38,742 nucleotides of DNA from contig DANX01000088.1 in NCBI GenBank assembly GCA_002502295.1, positions 1-38,742 on the forward strand, read 5' to 3'. Below the pieces are notes generated by a model. It saw only the letters and a program-made list of their open reading frames with translations, was not told the origin of the DNA and ran no database searches. How positions within the stretch are numbered: position 1 is the stretch's first letter; every line of letters begins with the position of its first letter. Positions 8,369 through 16,428 of the stretch are shown here, piece after piece. The translations under genes were made by a program, and so were the position numbers. Source of the stretch: Euryarchaeota archaeon UBA561. Lineage in GTDB: Archaea > Thermoplasmatota > Poseidoniia > Poseidoniales > Poseidoniaceae.

Positions 8369-9517
8369 TCACTCCTCTTCCTTGGTGAATTTTTTCACCG
8401 AAGCGTTGCGTGGGACTCTCAACCACAAGTGCTGCTTCCATGCCCCAAAGTCTTCGATTTCAATGGACACATCAAGATGGCAATCTACGTTGCATCGCTC
8501 ACGGAACTCAACCTGCGTGTCGATTTTTTGTCCGGAATTGAGCTGTAGGCGGGGAGGTCTGCCCTTGAACCGCCAGGGTTCCTCCACCGTCCATGTTTTG
8601 ATGTGGAAAGGGAGTGAACCCGCATGAAGGTAAACGTGGATCATGCATTGATTTTCGGTCGACCAAGTGGCTTGCAAACGAGGGATAGCATCTTGTCGTC
8701 GGCGAATCGCGGTGATGAGCGATACAGCGATCACGGCCGTAATGGCCGTGAGCAACAAGGGCGTCCACGCTTGGTTGGCCGTGATGTGTTTTGACGGAGA
8801 GGGGAGTTCTCCATGCGCCATCCACAACAACTCCATTTCCGTGTTTTCACTGTCCTCACTGCCAAACACAGCGATGGTGTACGACCATCCAGTGGGTTGT
8901 GATGCCAAATCAACACCAGCGGCATCGAGATGGTCAGCAGGAAGCATTGAGACAAGGGACGTGGTGTTGTTCGCTTTGACGGAGAAGGCGACCTCTGGCC
9001 TCATTTCTCGCACCAGGTGCTTGAGTTGGCGTTGGTGTTGATCAAACGCCAGATCTTCGGTCAGCACAACATAGAGGATGGTGTGGTTGCTAAGATTGCG
9101 TTGAGGTGTGAGTTCAAGATCAAACGCGACCATCCGGATTCGGTCTTCGGCCGAGACCACCTTGACCTTACCGTTCAGGTGAAGGAGGTCAGTGGAGGGG
9201 CGTTCGTGCAATTCAGTGGTTGCTTCGTTGGCCGAGGCATTCAAGGAGATGTTGCGATTTGAGGCTCGGTACAAGGCGTCGTCATCGGGCCAAGATGAGC
9301 CCGTTTCATCGCTCCATGACCACCAGGTCCACTGCACATGGTTTGAGGTGGGTTCGGGGGTGTCTTGCAGGGAGGCAGGCACGTAGACTTCTCGCAACTG
9401 CTTGGCGTTGCTCACCCGGATTTCATCCTCGGCATGAATGGCCCACGGTTCCTCATTAGCAGCAGAACCTGGGAGAAGAAACAAACACGCAAGGGCGATA
9501 AAAAACAGCCGCTGCAT
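8369..9517 (-). CDS. Secreted, membrane-anchored protein of unknown function
   Basis: This is a 382-residue protein. It has a signal peptide (MQRLFFIALACLFLLPGSAA), an extracytoplasmic region of about 230 residues with several N-glycosylation-like NxS/T sites, one membrane helix (about 250-270, TPLLLTAITAVIAVSLITAI) followed by RRR, and a C-terminal region of about 110 residues, presumably cytosolic and predicted to be mainly strands. No catalytic motif was recognised. The gene begins 3 bases after the methyltransferase stop, with GGAGGA at the end of that gene acting as its ribosome-binding site, so the two are probably co-transcribed. It may be lineage specific. Confidence 0.8.
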   Translation of the reverse strand: MQRLFFIALACLFLLPGSAANEEPWAIHAEDEIRVSNAKQLREVYVPASLQDTPEPTSNHVQWTWWSWSDETGSSWPDDDALYRASNRNISLNASANEATTELHERPSTDLLHLNGKVKVVSAEDRIRMVAFDLELTPQRNLSNHTILYVVLTEDLAFDQHQRQLKHLVREMRPEVAFSVKANNTTSLVSMLPADHLDAAGVDLASQPTGWSYTIAVFGSEDSENTEMELLWMAHGELPSPSKHITANQAWTPLLLTAITAVIAVSLITAIRRRQDAIPRLQATWSTENQCMIHVYLHAGSLPFHIKTWTVEEPWRFKGRPPRLQLNSGQKIDTQVEFRERCNVDCHLDVSIEIEDFGAWKQHLWLRVPRNASVKKFTKEEE

Positions 9518-9520
9518 GGT

Positions 9521-11281
9521 TCATTCCTCCTCGTCCCGCCACGGAAGGTTCAGTTTATGTCGCAGGATGTTCTGTTCATTTGTATCGATCATCAGTGTGA
9601 TTCGTGCACCAACCCAAACCGAGATGATTTCAGTCCCCCATGGGAGAGGACTCCGCAACAGAAAAGCCCCCAAGGGGAGTTTCTCAATACCCGTTTCTTG
9701 CTGGAATTCATCCAACAACGGGGCCCAACCTCGCAACAGCCGAACGAAGGTATCCGCCTCAATTGTCTCAACGTTTTCACTGAAACGATCGCCATAAGCA
9801 TAGAGCGATTCCTGTCTGGAACGCCATGAGTCCTTTTTGAGCGTGAACGCTGGGAGACCAGCGTGGACCACCCGAACCGGGTGGAAGGATTCTCCTCCCC
9901 AAACATCGCCCTTGTTGGTTGGCGACGCCGGTTTGAACAGCCGCCGATAAACCATTGGAGGAGCGAGGTTGAGCCGCTTTCCTCGCTGCCACAACGAGAA
10001 CGGCGTGAGGTCAATGCCATACATTTTTTCAACGTGCTCCACCACATCTTTTTGTGCCTCAACCACAGAGTTGGTGGTTGGTTTTGGAGGTGTTTTTACC
10101 GTCGGCACCCAGTCTGCGTCTCGCCGTTTTGCTCTTCTGGATAGGTAGGCTTGGGCGACGTGTTGGTCTTCCTTGTCCATTCGGTGGCGAAATTGTGCGA
10201 TGAAAAATCCCCCCGTGTCGTTGTCTTCATGCCATAATCGCAAGCATAGCGGGAGTTGCCTCGCGATGTTTTGCTCCATTGATTCATCACCAATCCCTTG
10301 CGCCATTCGCTCATTTGGGCTGAGGTGTTCGTGCGTGAAAAACGGCAGTTGATTGGCCTCTTGAGGAGCAACGGGTTCGCCTGTTTCGTCGAGCACAGGC
10401 CAAGAGGTTAGCCCCTGGTGGAGCGTGATGCCATCGAGCTTCAGCGGGACGAGTTCCAAGTAGGGGCAGCGGCGGAGGACCTCGGCGACCACCGCCTCAT
10501 TTTCAACCGGGTCGAGGCTGCAGGTGGAGTACATCATGTGCCCTCCCGGAACGAGGAGCGTTGCACCGCGCACAGTAATTTCAACCTGCATTTTGAACAT
10601 CTTTCTCCCTTCTTTTGGCGTCCAATCCCACCACACGTCTCGATTTTTTCGCGTGGTGGCGGTGCCTGTGCACGGGACGTCGGCGATCACGGCATCGAAA
10701 CCTGGTGGGGGGAGCCGTCCAAAATGTCGACCATCGTGCTGTGTGACGACGATGTTGGCCAGCCCCAAGCGGCTGCGGTTGCTGACCAACATGTTGAGCC
10801 GACCGGAGACGGGTTCATTGGCGACCACCACACCATCCGGATGGAGTCGTTCGCCGAGTTGTGTGGTTTTGGAACCCGGCGCAGCGCACATGTCAAGGGC
10901 GAGGATGTTCTGTTCAGCGGTAAGCAGACGCACAGGTAGCATGCTCGCTGCTTCTTGCCGGGTAATGCGCCCTGTTTCGTGAAGCAAAGCCATCATTCGT
11001 TGAGCCAGTCCCTCGGGCGCTTTACCTCGAGCAAACGGCATGACAAACGCAGTCTCCGGAGCCATCCACGGAAGTTCGACCCCCCCAATGGCTCTGACCT
11101 GTTCAACCGTCCATTGCCGGTCGGTCCGATGAAGCGAGATTCGAAAAGTCTCCGGAAGTGGTTCAAGCGCTGTGTTCAACCAAACGTTCTTGTCTCTGCC
11201 AAGGTGGTGGACGAGGGCGGTGAGCGCGGACTGTTGAGCATACGCCCTTCGCTCCTCACTGGCGTCGGTTGGTCCTCGCAC
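9521..11281 (-). CDS. RNA m5C methyltransferase of the NOL1/NOP2/Sun (Trm4/NSUN-like) family
   Basis: It probably methylates cytosine C5 in tRNA or rRNA using SAM. Visible motifs are PLPETFRIS (N-terminal substrate region), ALDMCAAPGSKTTQLGE (SAM-binding motif I), ADVPCTGTATTRKN (motif IV with its Cys) and YSTCSLDPVENEAVV (motif VI with the second Cys). The two Cys motifs are diagnostic for the family. A C-terminal region of about 200 residues after the catalytic domain resembles the extra domain of Trm4/NSUN2-type enzymes, not a short RsmB. The start is uncertain. The frame is open to an ATG at 11371, which would overlap the divergent membrane-protein gene. GTG at 11281 gives a 586-residue protein and a compact 38-base divergent gap, so it is preferred. 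Confidence 0.9.
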   Translation of the reverse strand: MRGPTDASEERRAYAQQSALTALVHHLGRDKNVWLNTALEPLPETFRISLHRTDRQWTVEQVRAIGGVELPWMAPETAFVMPFARGKAPEGLAQRMMALLHETGRITRQEAASMLPVRLLTAEQNILALDMCAAPGSKTTQLGERLHPDGVVVANEPVSGRLNMLVSNRSRLGLANIVVTQHDGRHFGRLPPPGFDAVIADVPCTGTATTRKNRDVWWDWTPKEGRKMFKMQVEITVRGATLLVPGGHMMYSTCSLDPVENEAVVAEVLRRCPYLELVPLKLDGITLHQGLTSWPVLDETGEPVAPQEANQLPFFTHEHLSPNERMAQGIGDESMEQNIARQLPLCLRLWHEDNDTGGFFIAQFRHRMDKEDQHVAQAYLSRRAKRRDADWVPTVKTPPKPTTNSVVEAQKDVVEHVEKMYGIDLTPFSLWQRGKRLNLAPPMVYRRLFKPASPTNKGDVWGGESFHPVRVVHAGLPAFTLKKDSWRSRQESLYAYGDRFSENVETIEADTFVRLLRGWAPLLDEFQQETGIEKLPLGAFLLRSPLPWGTEIISVWVGARITLMIDTNEQNILRHKLNLPWRDEEE

Positions 11282-11319
11282 GTGCCGGGCTCGGCGGTCC
11301 TGTCTTTTGGTCTTCCGCC

Positions 11320-12702
11320 ATGATGAAAAGGGGGTTCTTGGCGTTCCGTTACATGCTGGCGGACTCCGCACCCTACTACCTGCCGGCTCTTTTCCTGAGT
11401 TGCCTTGGTTGGATCTTTGCGTTTCATCTTCACGGTTCCCTCAAGCATCGCCCTTTCCTGCGCCGACTGTACATGTTGGCGCCTCCCATCTTGGTCTTTG
11501 GATTGCTCATTTCCAGAGCAACCGATCTTTTTTCACTTAATTCCTCTCACCCCGAAGTCGCGCTTATGCTGGGCGATAAAGCGACGTTTCAGGAACGCGT
11601 GCTGGTGCTTTTTACTGGTCAAGGTGGCATTGAAGGAGGCTTGTTGGCCCTGTTGGTCTTTTCGCTGCTTTCACCCCGCCTCCCAAGTCTACGTTCCGTT
11701 TCCACCCAAACCGCTGAATTTGTTCAGTCTCGTCTCATGACTTACGCAGGTTGGTGGAGCATTGTGGTCTTGATGATGCTCTTTCCACAAGAAGGATACA
11801 CGCCCCTTGACCTTCCTCCTGCTTCACCAACGATGGCGCTTCCAGATTGGTCGGTGTTGGCGAGCACCGTGTTGTTCACGCTTCTCCTAATGATGTCTGG
11901 AGAAATCATCACCGCATCGGCGCACCTGGCGTCAAACGGTGAAACACAACTCTTGTTTCAGCGGGCTCTTTTGAAATCCATCGTTGCCGGTCTCATTGGG
12001 TGGGCATGCTTGGCTCAAACCGACGCGTTCACATCATCGTGGTGGGCTCGGCCGATGACGGATAACCGATTGGCCATGGCCATTGTCATCGCCCTTGTCT
12101 CGGCATTGCTGGTCGGTGTGCATGCGTTTTCAACGGTTGCAGAAGGTCTCGAAGGTCCAGCCCTGAAACAAGCACAAACGTTGACCTGGAGTGTATTGAT
12201 CTCAGCCGTGTCGATGGTTGTTTTGACGGCCGTTATGGCTGATGGAGTGTCTGTCTACGGTAACGGAACGGACGCGCTGCTCCTTGGTTGGCGCTGGATG
12301 GCACTGGCCATGTTCGTTGGTGTATCATCAATGATTCTTCCAATGGCAGGTTTTGATGCTGCTCATCACCCAGAAGCTTGGTGGTTTCGTATTTCGTTGA
12401 CCTTGTTTATCCCCTTTAGCGTCTTAGCCTCGAACGGGGCTTGGCTCCTTTTCCCTGCAATTGTGATGGCTGGAGCCGCTCAATCAACGGTTTACCTCGC
12501 CACGTCAATCGGTCGAATCACCCATCCTGTTGTGGCCCTTTCTTTTGCCGTTTGGACGGGCCATTTCGTTTGGTCCATCGTGGCTGAAAATCCCGAGCAA
12601 ACCATGGGCATTAGCCTGTTCGCTCTCGGGTTCATCGCTGTTCTTTCCTTGGCATGGTTACGGCACGAACGCAACGCTGGGTCGGGGAAAACAACGAATT
12701 GA
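11320..12702 (+). CDS. Polytopic membrane protein of unknown function
   Basis: This is a 460-residue hydrophobic protein with about 11-12 predicted membrane helices, beginning YYLPALFLSCLGWIFAF. Regularly spaced hydrophobic segments run through the whole length and the tail is short and basic (RHERNAGSGKTTN). No transporter or enzyme motif was recognised. Its general build (short loops, Trp-rich helices, length) resembles integral channel, transporter or cytochrome-assembly proteins, but nothing identifies a family. ATG 11320 (with ATG 11323 directly after) is preferred over a TTG at 11269, which would overlap the divergent methyltransferase start. Confidence 0.75.
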   Translation: MMKRGFLAFRYMLADSAPYYLPALFLSCLGWIFAFHLHGSLKHRPFLRRLYMLAPPILVFGLLISRATDLFSLNSSHPEVALMLGDKATFQERVLVLFTGQGGIEGGLLALLVFSLLSPRLPSLRSVSTQTAEFVQSRLMTYAGWWSIVVLMMLFPQEGYTPLDLPPASPTMALPDWSVLASTVLFTLLLMMSGEIITASAHLASNGETQLLFQRALLKSIVAGLIGWACLAQTDAFTSSWWARPMTDNRLAMAIVIALVSALLVGVHAFSTVAEGLEGPALKQAQTLTWSVLISAVSMVVLTAVMADGVSVYGNGTDALLLGWRWMALAMFVGVSSMILPMAGFDAAHHPEAWWFRISLTLFIPFSVLASNGAWLLFPAIVMAGAAQSTVYLATSIGRITHPVVALSFAVWTGHFVWSIVAENPEQTMGISLFALGFIAVLSLAWLRHERNAGSGKTTN

Positions 12703-12722
12703 CACCTTCATGTTGCGCGCTC

Positions 12723-12728
12723 TTTAAA
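12723..12728 (+). promoter_or_regulatory. Candidate TATA box (TTTAAA) upstream of the 118-residue hypothetical gene
   Basis: TTTAAA within TCTTTAAAGG fits an archaeal box A. A start of transcription about 25 bases downstream would fall near 12750, leaving a leader of about 30 bases before ATG 12783. The upstream gene ends 20 bases before it, so an independent promoter is plausible. Confidence 0.4.
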
Positions 12729-12751
12729 GGTGGGAGAAAAAAGGACGATTC

Positions 12752-12767
12752 GAAATCCTCGGATTTC
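12752..12767. promoter_or_regulatory. Perfect 7-bp dyad at the predicted transcription start
   Basis: GAAATCC-TC-GGATTTC is a perfect inverted repeat with a 2-base centre, in the gap before the 118-residue gene and about 28 bases after the TTTAAA element. It could be a regulator binding site or a hairpin in the leader. It is not followed by a T run, so it does not look like a terminator. Confidence 0.35.
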
Positions 12768-12782
12768 AGGGATGGGACCCTT

Positions 12783-13139
12783 ATGGCACGAGCTTTCCGC
12801 GCAGGCGTTGAACCACGACGAAAATTACGAATGCCATTGATTCAACGTTTTTGGCGCCCGACGCGGGATCTTGCATCGCTCACGTCTCGGACCGAGCGCA
12901 TTGGCGAACAAATGGGTCCGTTGACGGAGGTTCCAGCCTTGGTCCGTATTGAAAACGAGCATTGGATTTTTGAACGCATTGAAGCGTCAACCCTTCACGA
13001 GTTAAGTCACCGCCTGGTGGTACAAACAGCGGATGGTGAAGAAGTGCTGGGTGTGACCGAGGATTTGTCAACCGCTCTTGAGGTCGCTCGTTGCATGGCT
13101 GAGAACGATAAGCGGGTCGTTCTAATCCAAGCCTTGTAA
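12783..13139 (+). CDS. Hypothetical small protein
   Basis: This is a 118-residue soluble protein with no membrane segment or signal peptide. The N-terminus is strongly basic (RAFRAGVEPRRKLR), followed by ALVRIENEHWIFERIEAS, helices with Leu spacing, and a final strand RVVLIQAL. The alternation of strand and helix suggests a compact alpha/beta domain. No family was recognised. The frame is open from 12654, but ATG 12783 follows the candidate promoter and avoids overlap with the upstream gene. It is convergent with Sec61 beta, with 2 bases between the stops. Confidence 0.65.
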   Translation: MARAFRAGVEPRRKLRMPLIQRFWRPTRDLASLTSRTERIGEQMGPLTEVPALVRIENEHWIFERIEASTLHELSHRLVVQTADGEEVLGVTEDLSTALEVARCMAENDKRVVLIQAL

Positions 13140-13141
13140 AC

Positions 13142-13336
13142 TCAGAACAGGTTCCAGATGGCTTGTACAACGCCTTGGTTGACGAGGTAGAAGAACCCTC
13201 CAAGGAAGATGCAGGCGAGGTAAACCTGGGCGGGGGTAATCTTCCATGATTCCTCGGACTCTTCGTCGAAATAGCGAATCAAACCTGCAGCTTGCTGAAT
13301 GCCACTGCCGTCGTTCTTCTTCTTCTTCGTTGCCAT
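13142..13336 (-). CDS. Preprotein translocase subunit Sec61 beta (SecG equivalent)
   Basis: This is a 64-residue tail-anchored protein. It has a Lys-rich start (MATKKKKNDGSG), the family core AAGLIRYFDEE, and a single C-terminal membrane helix (about 40-60, VYLACIFLGGFFYLVNQG). Size, the GLIRYF(D/E)E motif and topology match archaeal and eukaryotic Sec61 beta, the non-essential small subunit of the SecYE-beta channel. The secY and secE genes are not in the window. It sits alone between two unknown genes. Confidence 0.88.
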   Translation of the reverse strand: MATKKKKNDGSGIQQAAGLIRYFDEESEESWKITPAQVYLACIFLGGFFYLVNQGVVQAIWNLF

Positions 13337-13386
13337 GTGGACCGATTGGACCCAATGCCCTCCCCCTTATGAACGCGACGCGCGAA

Positions 13387-14304
13387 TTATTCTTCTTCCT
13401 CCGGCGGAGGCCCGGTGAGATCAACGAGGGGAACATCGTCTTCTGCAGCCAGTGTTTGTGTGAGTTCAATAGCTTGAGCCGGTTTGGGATGATCCACTCG
13501 CAATCGGTCGCTGCCGTCGGAGATGATGGAGAGGGGGGCTTCAACGAACCCTGCATCGGGGTCATTTTCAATTTGAATGAGGGTGGCTTCTAAACGAGCG
13601 ATCGCGCGTTCCACCCCTGGTGCGTTGTCTTCAGCTAAGGCTTGACGAGCCATATGGAGGTCGTCATCAATGACGGTTCGCCATTCCATTGCATCATCAA
13701 TGTCTTCCGACCACACCCTTTCAGCGTGTTCCTTCATCCGTTGAATCTCCTCGTTTAACTGCGACCGTCCAGCCTCTTGTAAGGACCGCCAAGCCTGCTC
13801 GTTGTGCTTGAGGTTGAGCAAAGGATAATGCCGTTTGAGCCATCGTTCACCTGACGTTGGGTGAGCCATTTCCCATGGCGGTTGACCGAGGCAACTGACG
13901 GTGTCCAGGACCAGTCTCGATCGTTCCTTCAACGGACCTTCCAGGGTGATGATGTTGAGGTAGCCCGAGGTGAGCAGACCCCAGCCCCAGTAGGGGCATG
14001 AGTGAACCTCAATGCGGAGCTCACTGCTGGTGGTTTTCAGCTTCCATCGCTGCTCATTGAACCCGGGAGCATCCTGAAACACCGGTGTTTCAGCGTTTGA
14101 GAGTTGAGAGAGGAGGGCTCTGGTGAAATCACCGAGGTAGACCGTTCTGCTGGGCCCGTTGAAGTGTTTCCCTCGAAGTACATGATGCGTTGCATCGATT
14201 TTGTGCGATGCGTCGGCTTGGCGAACTTGCGCCATCAGAATGGAGACGTTCGCGTTCAGTACCTCTTCCATCAGCGAACCTCGAACATCGGCCTTTATGT
14301 CCAT
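13387..14304 (-). CDS. Hypothetical soluble protein
   Basis: This is a 305-residue protein with no signal peptide or membrane helix. The N-terminal half is mixed alpha/beta and includes a Cys- and Trp-containing stretch (HSCPYWGWGLLTSGY). The middle (about 175-255) is highly helical and charged (EEIQRMKEHAERVWSEDIDDA), probably coiled coil. The last 20 residues are acidic and Pro-rich, ending GPPPEEEE. No known family was recognised. The gene starts 143 bases from the divergent H1-like gene; that gap holds no further gene. Confidence 0.7.
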   Translation of the reverse strand: MDIKADVRGSLMEEVLNANVSILMAQVRQADASHKIDATHHVLRGKHFNGPSRTVYLGDFTRALLSQLSNAETPVFQDAPGFNEQRWKLKTTSSELRIEVHSCPYWGWGLLTSGYLNIITLEGPLKERSRLVLDTVSCLGQPPWEMAHPTSGERWLKRHYPLLNLKHNEQAWRSLQEAGRSQLNEEIQRMKEHAERVWSEDIDDAMEWRTVIDDDLHMARQALAEDNAPGVERAIARLEATLIQIENDPDAGFVEAPLSIISDGSDRLRVDHPKPAQAIELTQTLAAEDDVPLVDLTGPPPEEEE

Positions 14305-14447
14305 GCCAACCGGTTAGTCGGATTCAACAAGGGGCCCTCTTGAACCTACGAGCCGATGCATGCACAAGAAACAACCGCTCAACCATCGCTTTCTTGGGCG
14401 CAGGAAGGTTCAAATCGGGCGTGTTTTATGGACAAACAGGTGAAACA

Positions 14448-14918
14448 ATGGCGGGGAAAGCAGGTGGTTCAGGCATTACATCATTGCCTGGTGTTGGCGC
14501 AGCAACAGCAAAAAAATTGACAGCGGTCAAACTTGGAACGGTTGCAAAAATAGCAAAGGCTAGCCTCGGCGACCTCCAAAAGGCTGGGCTCTCTGTCTCC
14601 GTTGCCAAGAAGGTGTCCGCAGCTGCCAAGGCAGCCAACGATGCAAAAACAACTGCAAAGAATGTCTCCGACAAGGCCACTGGCGCCGCAAAGAAAGCGG
14701 CTTCAAAGGCAAAATCAACCTCAAAAAAAGCAGTGGAAGCGACAAAAAAATCATCCGCCAAAGTCGTTGGTAAAGCCACAAAGGTGGCTGAAAAAGTCGT
14801 CGAGAAGACCAAAGGAGCTGCAACCACCTTGAAAACCACGAAGGTCGAGGACCGGAAAGGTTCCAACATTAGCGTTCCAAAATCCGTGAAAGACATGCCT
14901 TGGTTCAAAAAGCGCTGA
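14448..14918 (+). CDS. HhH DNA-binding protein with histone H1-like Lys/Ala-rich tail
   Basis: This is a 156-residue basic protein. Residues about 8-62 form a helix-hairpin-helix domain (ITSLPGVGAATAKKL..., then LGDLQKAGLSVSVAKKVSAAA) like the N-terminal domain of RadA/Rad51, which contacts DNA. Residues about 62-135 are a Lys/Ala/Ser/Thr tail (AAKKAASKAKSTSKKAVEA) resembling eukaryotic histone H1 and bacterial Hc1-like proteins. The end is KDMPWFKKR. A DNA-compacting or bridging role is inferred. The frame is open from 14190, but AGGTGA sits 5 bases before ATG 14448, and the preceding codons look non-coding. TTTTATGG about 23 bases upstream is a weak TATA candidate. Confidence 0.82.
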   Translation: MAGKAGGSGITSLPGVGAATAKKLTAVKLGTVAKIAKASLGDLQKAGLSVSVAKKVSAAAKAANDAKTTAKNVSDKATGAAKKAASKAKSTSKKAVEATKKSSAKVVGKATKVAEKVVEKTKGAATTLKTTKVEDRKGSNISVPKSVKDMPWFKKR

Positions 14919-14961
14919 GAAGACCGCTACGTTTGAAGGCCTTCTCAACAGCCTTGTCGCC

Positions 14962-15144
14962 ATGCCCAGGCGGAAGTACGGCCGTTTGCGAAAAACGGTT
15001 GAACTCCCTTCTCGAAGCAACTGCTCTCGATGTCGGTCGGGAAAGCATTGCCCCGTTGAAGGCCATCAAGGCAAATCCATCCACCCGCACCGAGAATGGG
15101 CCGGTCCTGAAAAAACAGCGAAGCGGAAAAAATCCACGTCCTGA
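14962..15144 (+). CDS. Possible small Cys/His-containing basic protein
   Basis: The predicted product is 60 residues and very basic. It contains NCSRCRSGKHCPVEGHQGK, a CxxC...C...H arrangement that could bind zinc, and a Lys-rich tail (TAKRKKSTS). It would fill the 226-base space between the H1-like gene and the integrase, ending one base before the integrase stop. That neat fit and the varied third-codon bases favour a real gene. Against it are its short length, no clear ribosome-binding site and no recognised family. The same region can be read on the other strand as non-coding shadow. Confidence 0.4.
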   Translation: MPRRKYGRLRKTVELPSRSNCSRCRSGKHCPVEGHQGKSIHPHREWAGPEKTAKRKKSTS

Positions 15145-16230
15145 TCACAGGACTCCGTGGGTGCTGACCGAGGGAGTGGTCTCCTCAACAGGTGTCGCTT
15201 CGGCCGGTGTTTCCTCCATGTTTTCCCGCATGGATTGAGCTCTGTGATAGACTTCCCTGAGCGTTTGGTCTGAAATTTCAAGATACACTCGCGTGGTGGC
15301 AATGGTAGCGTGACCCATGAGTCGTTGGATGGTCACCAAATCAGCGCCTCGTTCCAACAAACCCGTGGCGAAGTTGTGCCGAAGGACGTGCGGCGTCAGC
15401 TTTCCTTTTGGGAGGTTGGCTTCTTGGCCCAGAGCATCCATCATGCGTTGAATTCCACGGGGTTGAATTCGACGGCCGTGCCGGTTCACAAAGCATGCCT
15501 GCTCGTTCGAGGAAGCCAACCGGTTGCGGATTGGAATCCATGCCTTCAGGCGCTCAACCGTTCGTTTGGTAAACAAGACCAAGCGGTCTTTGTCCCCTTT
15601 CCCGCCAATGACTCTGGCTGATTCATCGTCAAAATCCACGTCTTCAAGGTTCAAACCACAGACTTCACTGACCCGCATTCCAGTATCGAGCATGAGGGTC
15701 ACCACAAGGGAGGCAGCTGGGTCTTCGCTCAGTTCGGCCACCTCAAGAACGCTGGTCAATTCTCTTCTCGTGAGGGTTCGTGGAAGCCGTTTTCCGGTGC
15801 GTGCCCGCTGGAGGTGATCGGGCCAAATCAGGCCGAGCCATTTGATGAAGTGGCGGGCCGCAGCGATTCGAGCGTTGTAGGTTGTTGGCTTGAGTCCAGC
15901 GATGCTGTGCGCCCAGAGGTCCAATCGTCCATTCATTGGCTCCATGCGCTTGGCGAGTGTTTCGATTGGGAGGTTTTCATATGCGTTTTCGTCCAATACA
16001 TCTTCGCCATGGAGCGTTGTTTCGATCATCGGACGCAACCCGTAAAAATACGATTTTTGAGTGTTCTCGGATTTGTTCTCCGTTTGTAACTGGCGTTGAT
16101 AGCAACCTAACCAGGGCAGATGACGGAGGTGAACCAATCGGGCGGGAAGCAAGACCTGCTCTTCGGTCAAACGTCGTTGGCTAGGCCGACGAGCTTGTGG
16201 TTGTGGCGTTCGCATCCCTCGTTTGTTCAT
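15145..16230 (-). CDS. Tyrosine recombinase, XerA/XerC-D-like
   Basis: This is a 361-residue site-specific recombinase. The N-terminal SAM-like core-binding domain (about 50-150) holds NKSENTQKSYFYGLRPM. The catalytic domain shows Arg in DTGMRVSEVCGL, Lys in GGKGDKDR, HVLRHNFATGLL (His and Arg), LMGHATIATT (His) and the Tyr nucleophile in RVYLEIS. All catalytic residues are present. Archaeal XerA of this kind resolves chromosome dimers at a dif site. No phage, plasmid or cargo genes surround it, so a chromosomal role is more likely than a mobile-element integrase. An N-terminal extension of about 45 basic residues and a C-terminal tail of about 25 Thr/Glu/Pro-rich residues are unusual. A second ATG at 16215 is possible. 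Confidence 0.88.
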   Translation of the reverse strand: MNKRGMRTPQPQARRPSQRRLTEEQVLLPARLVHLRHLPWLGCYQRQLQTENKSENTQKSYFYGLRPMIETTLHGEDVLDENAYENLPIETLAKRMEPMNGRLDLWAHSIAGLKPTTYNARIAAARHFIKWLGLIWPDHLQRARTGKRLPRTLTRRELTSVLEVAELSEDPAASLVVTLMLDTGMRVSEVCGLNLEDVDFDDESARVIGGKGDKDRLVLFTKRTVERLKAWIPIRNRLASSNEQACFVNRHGRRIQPRGIQRMMDALGQEANLPKGKLTPHVLRHNFATGLLERGADLVTIQRLMGHATIATTRVYLEISDQTLREVYHRAQSMRENMEETPAEATPVEETTPSVSTHGVL

Positions 16231-16245
16231 TTGGCGTCACCGCCT

Positions 16246-16390
16246 CCCGCCGAAGCGGGTGTGCATCCCGTGTCCCTGAGGACAAGCAGAATACATCGCT
16301 CGTGTTTATCAACTCATCGTTCATGAGAGGGGATTAAGAAAAGGTAGGGACCTTTCCCGTGCCTTGGCACGGAAGAGGTCGTTGTACAAC
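16246..16390. other. Dyad-rich intergenic region between XerA and MC1 genes
   Basis: Six short inverted repeats lie in about 145 bases: CCCGC-CGAA-GCGGG (16246-16259), TGTCC-CTGA-GGACA (16271-16284), CTCAT-CGTTC-ATGAG (16313-16327), AAAGGT-AGGG-ACCTTT (16340-16355), CCGTGCC-TT-GGCACGG (16357-16372), and the 10-base palindrome GTTGTACAAC (16381-16390). They are all non-coding on the annotated strands. Possible roles are a recombinase site, an origin-like or regulatory region, a structured RNA, or the 3' end of the MC1 transcript. No TATA box or known RNA family was recognised. Confidence 0.45.
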
Positions 16391-16428
16391 TCAAAGAGCT
16401 GGATGAAGTTCAGCGCAAGCTGCGTTCC

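Noticed and set aside
10418..10939. A 173-codon plus-strand frame inside the methyltransferase
   Set aside because: It is antisense to the catalytic domain, which has all family motifs.
15145..16230. Integrase as mark of a prophage or genomic island
   Set aside because: No phage, plasmid, toxin or defence genes, tRNA attachment site or flanking direct repeats were seen; a XerA-like chromosomal role fits better.
16231..16428. tRNA or other standard RNA gene in the dyad-rich gap
   Set aside because: No cloverleaf, anticodon arm or T-loop consensus was found, and no SRP or RNase P core motifs are visible.
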